Shown here: piece by piece, positions 18,478 to 26,221 of the stretch
Layout of the letters: the number at the start of each line of letters is the position of its first letter
Numbering within the stretch: position 1 is the stretch's first letter
Origin: Pseudomonas sp. MIACH
GTDB lineage: Bacteria; Pseudomonadota; Gammaproteobacteria; Pseudomonadales; Pseudomonadaceae
Assembly: GCF_001269925.1 (NCBI RefSeq)
Contig: NZ_LHVO01000027.1
Span: forward strand, 1-64,000
Reading direction: 5' to 3'
DNA: 64,000 bases
Program-made: the position numbers and the translations under genes
The notes under the pieces: generated by a model
Databases searched by the model: none
Told to the model about the DNA's origin: nothing
The model's input: only the letters and a program-made list of their open reading frames with translations

Positions 18478-19980
18478 TCATTGGGCTTCCTCCCAGGCTT
18501 GATCCCAGGCCGTGCCCGTCCCTGGTGCGTACGCCCATGCGGCGCCTGCGCACCACGCGGTGTAGGGGTGAGGTTTGCACTTATAGTTTTTGCCGTTATT
18601 GCTCACGATGTCGCCGGCTTTGTAGGGCGTGCCCTCTTTGTAAGCTGGGTATTCCTCACCGCCTCCGGGTGGCGTGACCGTAAAGGCCACCTCAGCCTGG
18701 TCGGTCTTGCCATTTTGCTGATCGCGAACCTTCAGCTGTGCCGTGAATGTCGTCTCTTGCGTGACGGTGTAGGCAGTGCCGCTGACGGTCGCTCCATTCT
18801 GTGCACCCACCATCCCTGGAACTGTCCACAGATAGAGCAAGGGCCCGTTGCTGCCTGACGATCCCGCGCCGCTGAACGTAAAGGCTTGCCCCGACTTCAA
18901 TGTGCTCGGCCCCGTGATGCGTGCCACCGGTTGCGCCGGATTGACCGGGCCTGGGCCTTCGCCGGTAATGATCGACATGGCTTGGCTGTAACCCTTGGCG
19001 GTGGTGTAGACCGAGTTGGCGCTGGAGTCGGTGGGGTTGAATACGATCGTGTTGCCCTTTTTCTCCCCCACTCTGGCAATGGTGGGATTGATCCTGTCCG
19101 CCAACTGCTTGCCCCAGATGTTGGGGGCCAGGTTGTTCGCGCTGATCGGCAGGGTAATGTCCACCACTTCCTTGGCCGCCGGTGAGTTATCGAGGATGCG
19201 GAAGTGCACCGAGTCACCGGCTTTGAGGGTGTTCATGATCGAATCGATGAATTGGCCAAGATTGACCCACTGCTCCGGAACCCCACCGCCGATGATGTTG
19301 ATGTCACTGCAGTTATAGAACCCTTCGCCCGCTGGATCGATACGCTGCCACTGCACGAACAGCGTGGCTTTGCCCGTTTGCGTCGAAGGAATCGGCACCG
19401 GGAACTTGAAGTACCCAGAAGCGCCGGAAATGGTGGGAGGATCGTTGCCCCAGTTGGTTTGTGCGACGCTGAACTGCTCGGAGTGGATGAGTGTCAGGTC
19501 ATTCCAGGTCAACGGCGACTGGGTCGGGTCAAAACCCGGTTTGGTGAGAAAGACCTTCACAAAGCTGGGAACGTGCGGGGCCGTACCGATGATGCGTACG
19601 TCCATCATGCCGTTGGAAGGTGTTACGTCAGTACGGTACCAGTCATCCGAGACATTGTTCAGGCCATCCTTCTTACTGTCGGCCGCCGAACACAGTTGGC
19701 CGTCGGGCACTTCTCTTTTGACGATCTCCGGATCGTTGTAACCAGGTGCCTTGATCAAATGGGCGACTTCATTCCATTGCTGGCCTGGATACTGTCCACT
19801 TTTTGCAGACAGGGCCGCGCACCCCTTATCGCTGGGGCTTCCCGACCAGAAATCCGGCAGGGTCTTGCAATAGACCTGTCGTGCCATGGGTTTGTCCACG
19901 GCACCGTGGGCCATGACCAGCGTCGGTGCCAACAAGACCGCCGCTAACAACCATTTCGTTAAGCGCTGTAAGTTACTCAT
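18478..19980 (-). CDS. AA10 lytic polysaccharide monooxygenase with chitin-binding tail
   Basis: Secreted copper oxidase that cleaves chitin or similar polysaccharides. The 500 residues begin with a Sec signal ending MA-H, so mature His1 (H25 of the precursor) would be the copper-brace histidine. The second brace His fits TAPH136. Cys-rich segments (VYCKT, KGCAAL, DGQLC, FYNCSD) match CbpD/GbpA-type AA10 enzymes. A GbpA-like middle domain spans about 240-340, then a PKD-like domain (about 350-435), then a CBM5/12-type tail (YKEGTPYKAGDIV, WAYAPGTGTAW). It is encoded inside the secretion operon, between pseudopilin genes, which makes it the probable cargo. Confidence 0.9.
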   Translation of the reverse strand: MSNLQRLTKWLLAAVLLAPTLVMAHGAVDKPMARQVYCKTLPDFWSGSPSDKGCAALSAKSGQYPGQQWNEVAHLIKAPGYNDPEIVKREVPDGQLCSAADSKKDGLNNVSDDWYRTDVTPSNGMMDVRIIGTAPHVPSFVKVFLTKPGFDPTQSPLTWNDLTLIHSEQFSVAQTNWGNDPPTISGASGYFKFPVPIPSTQTGKATLFVQWQRIDPAGEGFYNCSDINIIGGGVPEQWVNLGQFIDSIMNTLKAGDSVHFRILDNSPAAKEVVDITLPISANNLAPNIWGKQLADRINPTIARVGEKKGNTIVFNPTDSSANSVYTTAKGYSQAMSIITGEGPGPVNPAQPVARITGPSTLKSGQAFTFSGAGSSGSNGPLLYLWTVPGMVGAQNGATVSGTAYTVTQETTFTAQLKVRDQQNGKTDQAEVAFTVTPPGGGEEYPAYKEGTPYKAGDIVSNNGKNYKCKPHPYTAWCAGAAWAYAPGTGTAWDQAWEEAQ

Positions 19981-20042
19981 GCTTGGTCCACCTCAATTCA
20001 GATAAACAAGTTCCGAACTGCTGGAACGATCAGTGTGCTCAT

Positions 20043-20558
20043 TCAATTGGCGTCATCGTTTGGCTGATCTCCCAGGGGAGCGACGCGGGTTGCAGGGTTG
20101 TTCTGCCCAGGGCCAAACAGAAACACCCACCCTTGATAACTGCCTTGTCCTGTAAAACGTTGGTTGATGACTGAGAAGTTGCCTTGCTTGAACGGTGTGC
20201 CCTGGGCGGTGCTGAACACGCCCATGAGGGTTTGGCCTGGGCCCGCCACCACGCCCCAATCGGCGCTGCCGGTCAGCGGGTCGGCATAGGCACGGCGCAG
20301 GTAACGCTTGATGGTCGGTTGGCGCCGGTCGAGTACCAGGTCTTCGAGGGACGTGGGGTAGGTGTGGCCGGCGGCGTAGTACAGGCCGATCGCGCGGCGG
20401 ATTTCATTGCCCCGCGCAAGCAATTCCAGCTCGCGTTCGCGCTGCAGCACGCTGGACCACAGGGTGCCGACTTCCATCAGCATCACGGCCACTACGGCCA
20501 CGGTCACCAACATGCCCATGAACACCGAGCCCTGCTGGGGTTGTCTACCAGTCGGCAT
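20043..20558 (-). CDS. Pseudopilin-like protein with atypical leader
   Basis: A 171-residue protein starting at ATG 20558 (GGGAG 5 bp upstream, 14-bp overlap with the preceding gene). A leader MPTGRQPQQG is followed by a hydrophobic helix (SVFMGMLVTVAVVAVMLMEV). This resembles a class III signal, but it lacks Glu+5 at the usual position and has Ser at +1. The C-terminal part has ELELLARGNEIRRAIGLYY and YPTSLEDLVLDRR, a pattern shared with the two other pseudopilin-like proteins upstream. The missing Glu+5 recalls GspK-type tip pseudopilins, but it is shorter than GspK. Role in the pseudopilus is inferred. Confidence 0.7.
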   Translation of the reverse strand: MPTGRQPQQGSVFMGMLVTVAVVAVMLMEVGTLWSSVLQRERELELLARGNEIRRAIGLYYAAGHTYPTSLEDLVLDRRQPTIKRYLRRAYADPLTGSADWGVVAGPGQTLMGVFSTAQGTPFKQGNFSVINQRFTGQGSYQGWVFLFGPGQNNPATRVAPLGDQPNDDAN

Positions 20559-20925
20559 AGGCGCTCCCGTTGGTGTCGGTGCCGGGGGCGCCGCTGCGCA
20601 CATCGCCCAGGCCTTGTTCGTCCGATGGTTGCAGATGCCAGGTGTCACGCCTGCCGGTCAGCGGGTCCGTAGGGACCTCGCGCAGGTAGCGGCGGTCGAC
20701 CAAGGCTTGCAGGGAATCGGGGTTGGCGCCGTGGTCCTCGCGGTATTGGTCCAGGGCCTGGCGAATCGAGGACAGGTTGTGGCGCAGCACGGTTTCCTGC
20801 GCCTTGGTGTGCTGGCGGAAGTACTGCGGGGTGACCAGGGTCATGAGGGTGGCGATGATCGCCATGACCACCAGCAACTCAATCAGGGTAAAACCCCGAT
20901 TACCATTGGCTGTATGACGTTCCAT
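20545..20925 (-). CDS. GspG/GspH-like pseudopilin
   Basis: A 126-residue prepilin-like protein with a perfect class III signal (NRG-FTLIELLVVMAIIATLM, Glu+5). The C-terminal part has the conserved LSSIRQALDQYREDHGANP and LQALVDRRYLREVPTDPLTG pattern of GspG-like minor pseudopilins. The stop is overlapped by the start of the next pseudopilin gene, and its own start overlaps the preceding one by 26 bp. That makes a three-gene pseudopilin block at the head of the operon. Confidence 0.85.
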   Translation of the reverse strand: MERHTANGNRGFTLIELLVVMAIIATLMTLVTPQYFRQHTKAQETVLRHNLSSIRQALDQYREDHGANPDSLQALVDRRYLREVPTDPLTGRRDTWHLQPSDEQGLGDVRSGAPGTDTNGSAYADW

Positions 20926-21397
20926 TCAAACTCTCCCGGGTGCTTCGGGATGAAACGTCGAATACATCTTCTCCCTCTTGTGGATTATCCGCAGTGCTTT
21001 TGTAGCTGCGCAGTTGCCAGGTTTCTGCGGGTGCACGTTCAGGGCACTCGCACACGGGATCGCGGGGAATGCGTCGCAGGAAATAGAGTTTGTTGCCCTG
21101 AAGGTTGGTCTTGTCCGTCACCCCCTCGACCAATACGTGCAGGGAGGGTGGATAACCGCTGTCAGTGATGCTCTTTTCAATGCGGCCATCGTCACTGGCG
21201 TCTTTGTAGGCATCGATAGCACGGCGGATTTCCCGCAATGAACGTTGCAGGTCCAGTTCTCGATCACGTTTACCCATCAATGCTGTCAGCGGATAAGCCA
21301 CTGTCGCAAGCGTGGCCAGCAGGGCCAGCGTCAGTAGTAATTCAATCAGCGTAAAACCTTTGGCGCAGTGATGGCTGGGCTTACCCTGCCACATCAC
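20900..21397 (-). CDS. First pseudopilin-like protein of the cluster
   Basis: About 165 residues with a class III signal (CAKG-FTLIELLLTLALLATLA). The coiled helix (LDLQRSLREIRRAIDAYKDA) and the YPPSLHVLVEGV segment relate it to the two following genes. It carries a CECPE cysteine pair. GGGAGG lies 7 bp before GTG 21397 and 10 bp before ATG 21394, so either codon may start it. Upstream is the DnaA-box repeat region, so the operon promoter should lie within about 21398-21500. It is probably the operon's first gene. Confidence 0.85.
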   Translation of the reverse strand: MMWQGKPSHHCAKGFTLIELLLTLALLATLATVAYPLTALMGKRDRELDLQRSLREIRRAIDAYKDASDDGRIEKSITDSGYPPSLHVLVEGVTDKTNLQGNKLYFLRRIPRDPVCECPERAPAETWQLRSYKSTADNPQEGEDVFDVSSRSTRESLNGTSYSQW

Positions 21398-21499
21398 CGT
21401 TCTACCTCCCTATCAGGCTGCCAAGGACTTCCGCGTTAACCCAGGCCATGGAATTGACTGCAAGGGTGAGTGTAGATGCTGGGTGTTTTTTGTACAGGT

Positions 21500-22110
21500 T
21501 GTGGGTTTACCCACAAACGCTGTGAGCGTAGCTGTGGATAAGGTGTTCGTGGGTCTCCACAACCCCCGTAAATCAACGCCTGCAAGCCGTTGTACGAAAA
21601 ATAACCAAGCTAAGTCACGGTTTTTAGGTGCTTTTTTGTGTGGATAAGGTTGAAGCGGTGCTCGGACTTGCCCCCAAAGTCTGTTGGCGCTTCTGTGGAT
21701 AAGATGTTTGCTATCCGCTACAGGCCTTATAAATAGAGGCTCTCCGTCGTCTGGTTGTTTATTGATCAAATTGCCGCTAAACCCCAGGAATGGAGCTGAA
21801 ACCCTTGGTATATGAAGGTTTGACGCGGTTTTCCACAGCGCTGCCGAAGTTGCCCCCAAAGTCTGTTGGCGGTTCTGTGGATAAGGTGTTTGCGCACCGC
21901 TACAGGTGACGTTCTACGTGGCCTGTAGGGTTTTGATCAATAAATGATCAATGTGCCACTGGAACCGTCAACTTGAATAAGTCACGGATTTTCTTCAATT
22001 AATTTTGCTTGGACAGTGGAGTTGCCCACAATTGCTGTGGGTGGCTTTGTGGATAAGTTGTTGGGTAAAGGCTGGAGGGCAGGCTGGCAGTGGTCTGCGA
22101 GAGAGTTGAT
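21500..22110. repeat. Array of about four degenerate ~175-bp units with five DnaA-box sequences
   Basis: No credible gene lies in 21398-22323. The DnaA-box word TGTGGATAA (TTATCCACA on the other strand) occurs at 21533-21541, 21639-21647, 21694-21702, 21876-21884 and 22048-22056, all in the same orientation. Four of them are spaced 161, 182 and 172 bp apart. The units starting near 21667 and 21849 share about 55 bp (TTGCCCCCAAAGTCTGTTGG before the box, CCGCTACAGG after). TGATCAA words recur at about 21764, 21935 and 22107, and AAGTCACGG recurs at about 21613 and 21980. The region is A+T-richer than its surroundings. This looks like a DnaA-binding/titration site or origin-like element, but function is unproven. 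Confidence 0.7.
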
Positions 22111-22137
22111 CAAATATTAAGCAGTGTGAGGTTCAAA

Positions 22138-22302
22138 TGTGGGAGGGGGCCCTAATGCCGGTCGCGTACATCGCTTCTTGTAGGAGCGAGCTTGCTCGCG
22201 AAAAACGTCAACGATAACGCGTGCTTCCTGAATGAACGCGGCGCCTGTGAGTTTTTCGCGAGCAAGCTCGCTCCTACAAAAAGCCTTAAGCCCCCTCCCA
22301 CA
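22138..22302. repeat. Nested REPINs: one family inside another
   Basis: Outer arms of the GTGGGAGGGGGC family (22138-22150 and 22290-22302) flank a complete REPIN of a different family (TAGGAGCGAGCTTGCTCGCG arms, about 22178-22278). This indicates insertion of one REPIN between the arms of an older one. It sits just downstream of gbcA. Confidence 0.85.
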
Positions 22303-22323
22303 GTTTTGAGCGGTGGGTATCGG

Positions 22324-23619
22324 TTATTCGTGTGCAGCCACGCCTTTGAGGTAAGGCGCCGGCGCTGCGCCGAGGTTGTTCAGCATGCGTTCGCTGTACC
22401 AGTCCACGAAGTTCACCACGCCGAACTCATAGGTCTTGGAGTACGGGCCAGGCTGGTAGGCGGTGGAGTTGATCCCACGCTGGTTCTCTTCGGCCAGGCG
22501 ACGGTCCTGGTCGTTGGTGGCGTCCCACACTTGGCGCATGCGCTCCACGTCGTAGTCCACGCCTTCCACGGCGTCCTTGTGCACGATCCACTTGGTGGTG
22601 ACCATGGTTTCCTGGGCGCTGATCGGCCACACGGTGAACACGATGATGTGGTCGCCCATGCAGTGGTTCCACGAATGCGGCAGATGCAGGATGCGCATCG
22701 AGCCCAGGTCGGGGTTCTTGATCCGGCCCATCAGCTTGGCGCAGCCCTGCTTGCCGTCCAGGGTCATCGACACGGTGCCCTTGAGCAGCGGCATGCGCAC
22801 GATACGGTTACGCAGGCCGAAGCTGGCGTGGGCGTAAGGGATCTTCTCGGCGTCCCAAGCGGCTGCGGAGGCTGCCACGTGGTCTTTAAAGGCCTGGTCG
22901 GCGCGTGGGTCGGTGACGTCGTCCCATTCCAGCAGGGTTTTCAACAACTCGGGGTGCGATGCGTTGCAGTGGTAGCACTCGCGGTTGTTTTCCAGCACCA
23001 GCTTCCAGTTGGCTTTTTCGAACAAGGTGGTCTGGATCGCCACCTTGGTGTTTTCCATGTCGTAGGGTTCCATGTAGTGGTTCAACGTCGACAGGAAGTC
23101 ATCGATGGCCGGCGGGTTCTCGGCCAGGCTGATGAAGATGTAGCCGCCGGCGGTCTTCACGTTCACCGGTTTGAGGCCGTACTGCTTCATGTCGAAGTCG
23201 GCACCCATCTCGGTGCCCGCGAACAGCAGGCGCCCGTCCAGCTCGTAGGTCCACTGGTGGTAGTGACACACGAGCTTGGCGACCTTGCCCTTGTCGCTGG
23301 TGCACAAGCGCGAGCCACGGTGGCGGCACACGTTATGGAACGCATGCACCACGCCTTCGGCGCCACGGATCACGATGATCGGGTTCTTGCCCACTTGCAG
23401 GGTCAGGTAGTTGCCCTTGGTGGGGATCTCGCAGGTCATGCCGGCGATCAACCACTCTTTCTGGAAGATCTCCTGCATGTCGATATCAAACAGCCGCTCA
23501 TCAGAGTAGAACGGCTGCGGCAGCGAAAAGGTGCGCTCGCGCTCTTGCAGCATCTGCGCGGTGGCCTTGCGTGCGGGTTCCAGCGGATCGCCCAAGCTTA
23601 AGGTTGCGGTGACGTCCAT
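22324..23619 (-). CDS. gbcA: GbcA, glycine betaine demethylase oxygenase (Rieske) subunit
   Basis: Catalyses O2-dependent demethylation of glycine betaine to dimethylglycine plus formaldehyde, with GbcB as reductase. The 431 residues have the Rieske 2Fe-2S ligands C98-x-H100 and C118-x2-H121. The mononuclear iron motif NNRECYHCNASH has His at about 217 and 222. I chose ATG 23619 (GAGG 9 bp upstream) because it gives the family length; the track of 46 residues before it has no similarity. It is transcribed divergently from gbcB across about 280 bp. In P. aeruginosa GbdR activates these genes in response to betaine and dimethylglycine. Confidence 0.95.
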   Translation of the reverse strand: MDVTATLSLGDPLEPARKATAQMLQERERTFSLPQPFYSDERLFDIDMQEIFQKEWLIAGMTCEIPTKGNYLTLQVGKNPIIVIRGAEGVVHAFHNVCRHRGSRLCTSDKGKVAKLVCHYHQWTYELDGRLLFAGTEMGADFDMKQYGLKPVNVKTAGGYIFISLAENPPAIDDFLSTLNHYMEPYDMENTKVAIQTTLFEKANWKLVLENNRECYHCNASHPELLKTLLEWDDVTDPRADQAFKDHVAASAAAWDAEKIPYAHASFGLRNRIVRMPLLKGTVSMTLDGKQGCAKLMGRIKNPDLGSMRILHLPHSWNHCMGDHIIVFTVWPISAQETMVTTKWIVHKDAVEGVDYDVERMRQVWDATNDQDRRLAEENQRGINSTAYQPGPYSKTYEFGVVNFVDWYSERMLNNLGAAPAPYLKGVAAHE

Positions 23620-23801
23620 CGTGTGTGTCCTCATGGCCATTCTGTGTGGCCGGCGAATAGTGGCTACGGTTGTTGCAGTGCAAGGCGTAAAGAAAGCGTC
23701 GTTGTTGGGAGTGAGTGTGGGGCTGCTGATGCACGGAACCTTATCCATGAGCGACATGGCCCACTCTGTTCCCGACGCGCAACCCCCGTGGTATGGGGGC
23801 T

Positions 23802-23834
23802 GGTCGCGATAAGTATGTGAATGTCGCAGATAGG
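23802..23834. promoter_or_regulatory. Candidate AraC-type activator site between gbcA and gbcB
   Basis: A direct repeat GTCGCGATAAG (from 23803) and GTCGCAGATAGG (from 23823), 20 bp apart or two helical turns, lies in the gbcA-gbcB divergent region. AraC-family activators typically bind such spaced direct half-sites. GbdR is the expected regulator from knowledge of P. aeruginosa. A similar TGTCGCGGAT word occurs at 2483 upstream of the dgc operon. Confidence 0.4.
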
Positions 23835-23902
23835 TAAATGGGTGGTTCTCGCGTTACGCAGAATCGCCACCATAAGGCCGAGCCTCGGCGGTGGAGAACA
23901 GC

Positions 23903-25003
23903 ATGTCCAGTAACTTCCTGAATCCGGTAACCACCCAGACCTGGGCCAATGGTCGGCACATTGTCCGTTGCGTCAAAGTCATCCAGGAAACCTGGGACGT
24001 GCGCACCTTCTGCTTTATGGCCGACCAGCCGATCCTGTTCTTTTTCAAGCCGGGGCAGTTCGTCACCCTGGAGCTGGAGATCGAGGGTCAGCCGATCATG
24101 CGCTCGTACACCATTTCCAGTTCGCCGTCGGTGCCCTACAGTTTCTCGGTGACCATCAAGCGTGTGCCGGGCGGCAAGGTGTCGAACTGGCTGCACGACA
24201 CGCTGCACGAAGGGCAGGAATTGGCGGTGCACGGGCCGGTCGGGCTGTTCAATGCCATCGACTTCCCGAGCCCGAAAGTCTTGTACCTCAGTGGCGGCGT
24301 CGGTATCACGCCAGTGATGTCCATGGCCCGCTGGTTCTACGACACCAACGCCAACGTCGACATGACGTTTATCCACAGCGCCCGTTCGCCCAAGGACATC
24401 ATCTACCACCGCGAGCTGGAGCATATGGCGTCGCGGATCGACAACTTCAGCCTGCACCTGATCTGCGAGAAGCACGGCCTGGGTGAGCCTTGGGCGGGTT
24501 ATCGCGGTTACCTGAACCACAAGATGCTCGAACTGATGGTGCCGGACTTCCTTGAACGCGAAGTGTTCTGCTGCGGCCCTACGCCGTATATGAACGCGGT
24601 GAAACGCCTGCTGGAAGTCGCTGGTTTCGAGATGTCGCGCTACCACGAGGAATCCTTCGGCGCCACGCCACCGGAAGCCCGTGCCGACGCGGTGGAGCAG
24701 GCCGAACAAGCGGCGGATGCACCGGAGATCGACCTGGCAGACCTGCATCAGGTGGAGTTCATCGCCTCCGGCAAGAGCATCCGTGTGGCCCCTGGCGAAA
24801 CCGTCCACGCGGCGGCCGCCAAGCTTGGGCTGTTGATCCCGAAAGCCTGTGGCATGGGGATTTGCGGAACCTGCAAGGTGATGAAGCTGGGCGGGGAGGT
24901 CGAGATGGACCACAACGGCGGGATTACCGAGGAAGACGAAGCCGAAGGCTACATCCTGTCGTGCTGCAGTGTGCCGAAGGGCGATGTGCGCATCGAGTTC
25001 TGA
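23903..25003 (+). CDS. gbcB: GbcB, glycine betaine demethylase reductase subunit
   Basis: Transfers electrons from NAD(P)H to GbcA. The 366 residues have a ferredoxin-reductase FAD domain (MRSYTISSSP near 65-75), an NAD-binding domain (YLSGGVGITPVMSMARW near 135-150, FCCGPTPYMNAV near 225) and a C-terminal plant-type 2Fe-2S domain (CGMGICGTC, then SCCS). ATG 23903 has GGAG 8 bp upstream; the in-frame GTG at 23891 lacks a site. A REP hairpin follows the stop. It lies head-to-head with gbcA and likely shares its activator site. Confidence 0.95.
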   Translation: MSSNFLNPVTTQTWANGRHIVRCVKVIQETWDVRTFCFMADQPILFFFKPGQFVTLELEIEGQPIMRSYTISSSPSVPYSFSVTIKRVPGGKVSNWLHDTLHEGQELAVHGPVGLFNAIDFPSPKVLYLSGGVGITPVMSMARWFYDTNANVDMTFIHSARSPKDIIYHRELEHMASRIDNFSLHLICEKHGLGEPWAGYRGYLNHKMLELMVPDFLEREVFCCGPTPYMNAVKRLLEVAGFEMSRYHEESFGATPPEARADAVEQAEQAADAPEIDLADLHQVEFIASGKSIRVAPGETVHAAAAKLGLLIPKACGMGICGTCKVMKLGGEVEMDHNGGITEEDEAEGYILSCCSVPKGDVRIEF

Positions 25004-25029
25004 TTGCTCGAGCAGGCACAGCACAATCC

Positions 25030-25065
25030 CAAATGTGGGAGGGGGCAAGCCCCCTCCCACATTTG
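25030..25065. repeat. REP hairpin between gbcB and the threonine aldolase gene
   Basis: Perfect 17-bp arms (25030-25046, 25049-25065) with a 2-bp loop and the GTGGGAGGGGGC core. It lies between convergent genes and could terminate or stabilise both transcripts. Confidence 0.88.
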
Positions 25066-25090
25066 TTTTATGTACATCAGTAAGTCATTG

Positions 25091-26131
25091 TCAGGCGCCC
25101 ATGACTTCGCGGATGTCTGCGGCCAATTCTCTTACTCGCTCTTCGTCGGTATCCCACGCGCACATGAACCGCGCACCACCTTTGCCGATGAAGGTGTAGA
25201 AGCGCCAGCCCTTGGCGGTCAATGCGGCAATCGCCGGTTCCGACAATTGCAGGAACACGCCGTTTGCCTGCACCGGAAACATCAACTCCACACCCGGAAT
25301 ATCCGCCACCAGGCTGCTGAGCAATTGTGCGCAGTGGTTCGCGTGGCGCGCATGTTTGAGCCAGGCGTCGTTTTCCAGCAGGCCCACCCACGGGGCGGAG
25401 AGGAAGCGCATTTTCGAGGCCAGTTGGCCGGCCTGTTTGCAGCGGTAGTCGAAGTCTTCGGCCAGCTTGTGGTTGAAGAACAGGATCGCTTCACCCACGG
25501 CCATGCCGTTCTTGGTGCCGCCAAAGCACAACACGTCCACCCCGGCTTTCCAGGTCAGGTCGGCCGGGGAGCAGTCGAGGAACGCGCAGGCGTTGGAGAA
25601 GCGCGCGCCGTCCATGTGCAGGTTCAGCCCCAGCTCCTTGCAGGTGGCGCTGATGGCACGGATTTCTTCCGGGGTGTACACGCTGCCGACTTCGGTGGCT
25701 TGGGTCAGGGTCACTACGCGGGGTTTGGGGTAGTGAATGTCCTGGCGCTTGAGGGCGATCTCGCGGATCGATTCCGGGGTCAGCTTGCCGTTCTCGGTGC
25801 GCGCGGTGAGCAGCTTGGAGCCGTTGGAGAAAAACTCCGGCGCGCCGCATTCGTCGGTCTCGACGTGGGCGGTTTCCGAGCAAATCACGCTATGGTAGCT
25901 CTGGCACAAGGAGGACAGCGCCAGGGAGTTGGCGGCCGTTCCGTTGAAGGCGAAGAACACTTCGCAGTCGGTTTCGAACAGGTTGCGGAAACCGTCGGCG
26001 GCGCGGTGGGTCCATTCATCATCACCGTAGGCGCGTTGATGACCCTGGTTGGCTTGTTCCATGGCGGCCCAGGCTTCCGGGCAAATACCCGAATAGTTGT
26101 CACTGGCGAATTGTTGGCTCTTGTCGGTCAT
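25091..26131 (-). CDS. ltaE: Low-specificity L-threonine aldolase
   Basis: PLP enzyme that splits threonine/allo-threonine to glycine and acetaldehyde, or runs with serine-type beta-hydroxy amino acids. The 346-residue fold-type I protein has ASDNYSG at the N-terminus, the cofactor site around HMDGARFSNA and the PLP lysine in FGGTKNGMAVGE. ATG 26131 begins the family-typical start MTDKSQQFAS; the upstream extension in the frame lacks similarity. It lies convergent to gbcB and close to glyA/sox, consistent with glycine metabolism. In P. aeruginosa the homologue (ltaA) sits in the same place. Symbol in the E. coli sense. Confidence 0.88.
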   Translation of the reverse strand: MTDKSQQFASDNYSGICPEAWAAMEQANQGHQRAYGDDEWTHRAADGFRNLFETDCEVFFAFNGTAANSLALSSLCQSYHSVICSETAHVETDECGAPEFFSNGSKLLTARTENGKLTPESIREIALKRQDIHYPKPRVVTLTQATEVGSVYTPEEIRAISATCKELGLNLHMDGARFSNACAFLDCSPADLTWKAGVDVLCFGGTKNGMAVGEAILFFNHKLAEDFDYRCKQAGQLASKMRFLSAPWVGLLENDAWLKHARHANHCAQLLSSLVADIPGVELMFPVQANGVFLQLSEPAIAALTAKGWRFYTFIGKGGARFMCAWDTDEERVRELAADIREVMGA

Positions 26132-26221
26132 GGCCCATTCCTGTGGTCGATGTTGGTGCGCACTGTAACCAAGAACGTCGGGCGTGCGCACGCACTGTAA
26201 ATGCAAAGTCACTGGGGAATT

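Noticed and set aside
10325..21397. A complete MSHA pilus or standard gsp operon
   Set aside because: MshM/N/Q and GspH/I/J/K are not recognisable, order differs, and an LPMO and transglycosylase are embedded; it is better treated as a distinct T2SS/T4P-like cluster.
21413..21859. A 148-codon frame in the DnaA-box region
   Set aside because: It runs through the degenerate repeats, has no ribosome site or recognisable domain, and its composition is unlike neighbouring genes.
21500..22110. Chromosomal origin (oriC)
   Set aside because: Pseudomonas oriC lies beside dnaA/rpmH/gyrB, none of which is here; only the DnaA boxes are supported.
22138..22302. CRISPR array or insertion sequence
   Set aside because: Repeats are REPIN palindromes without regular direct repeats and spacers, and no transposase gene is present.
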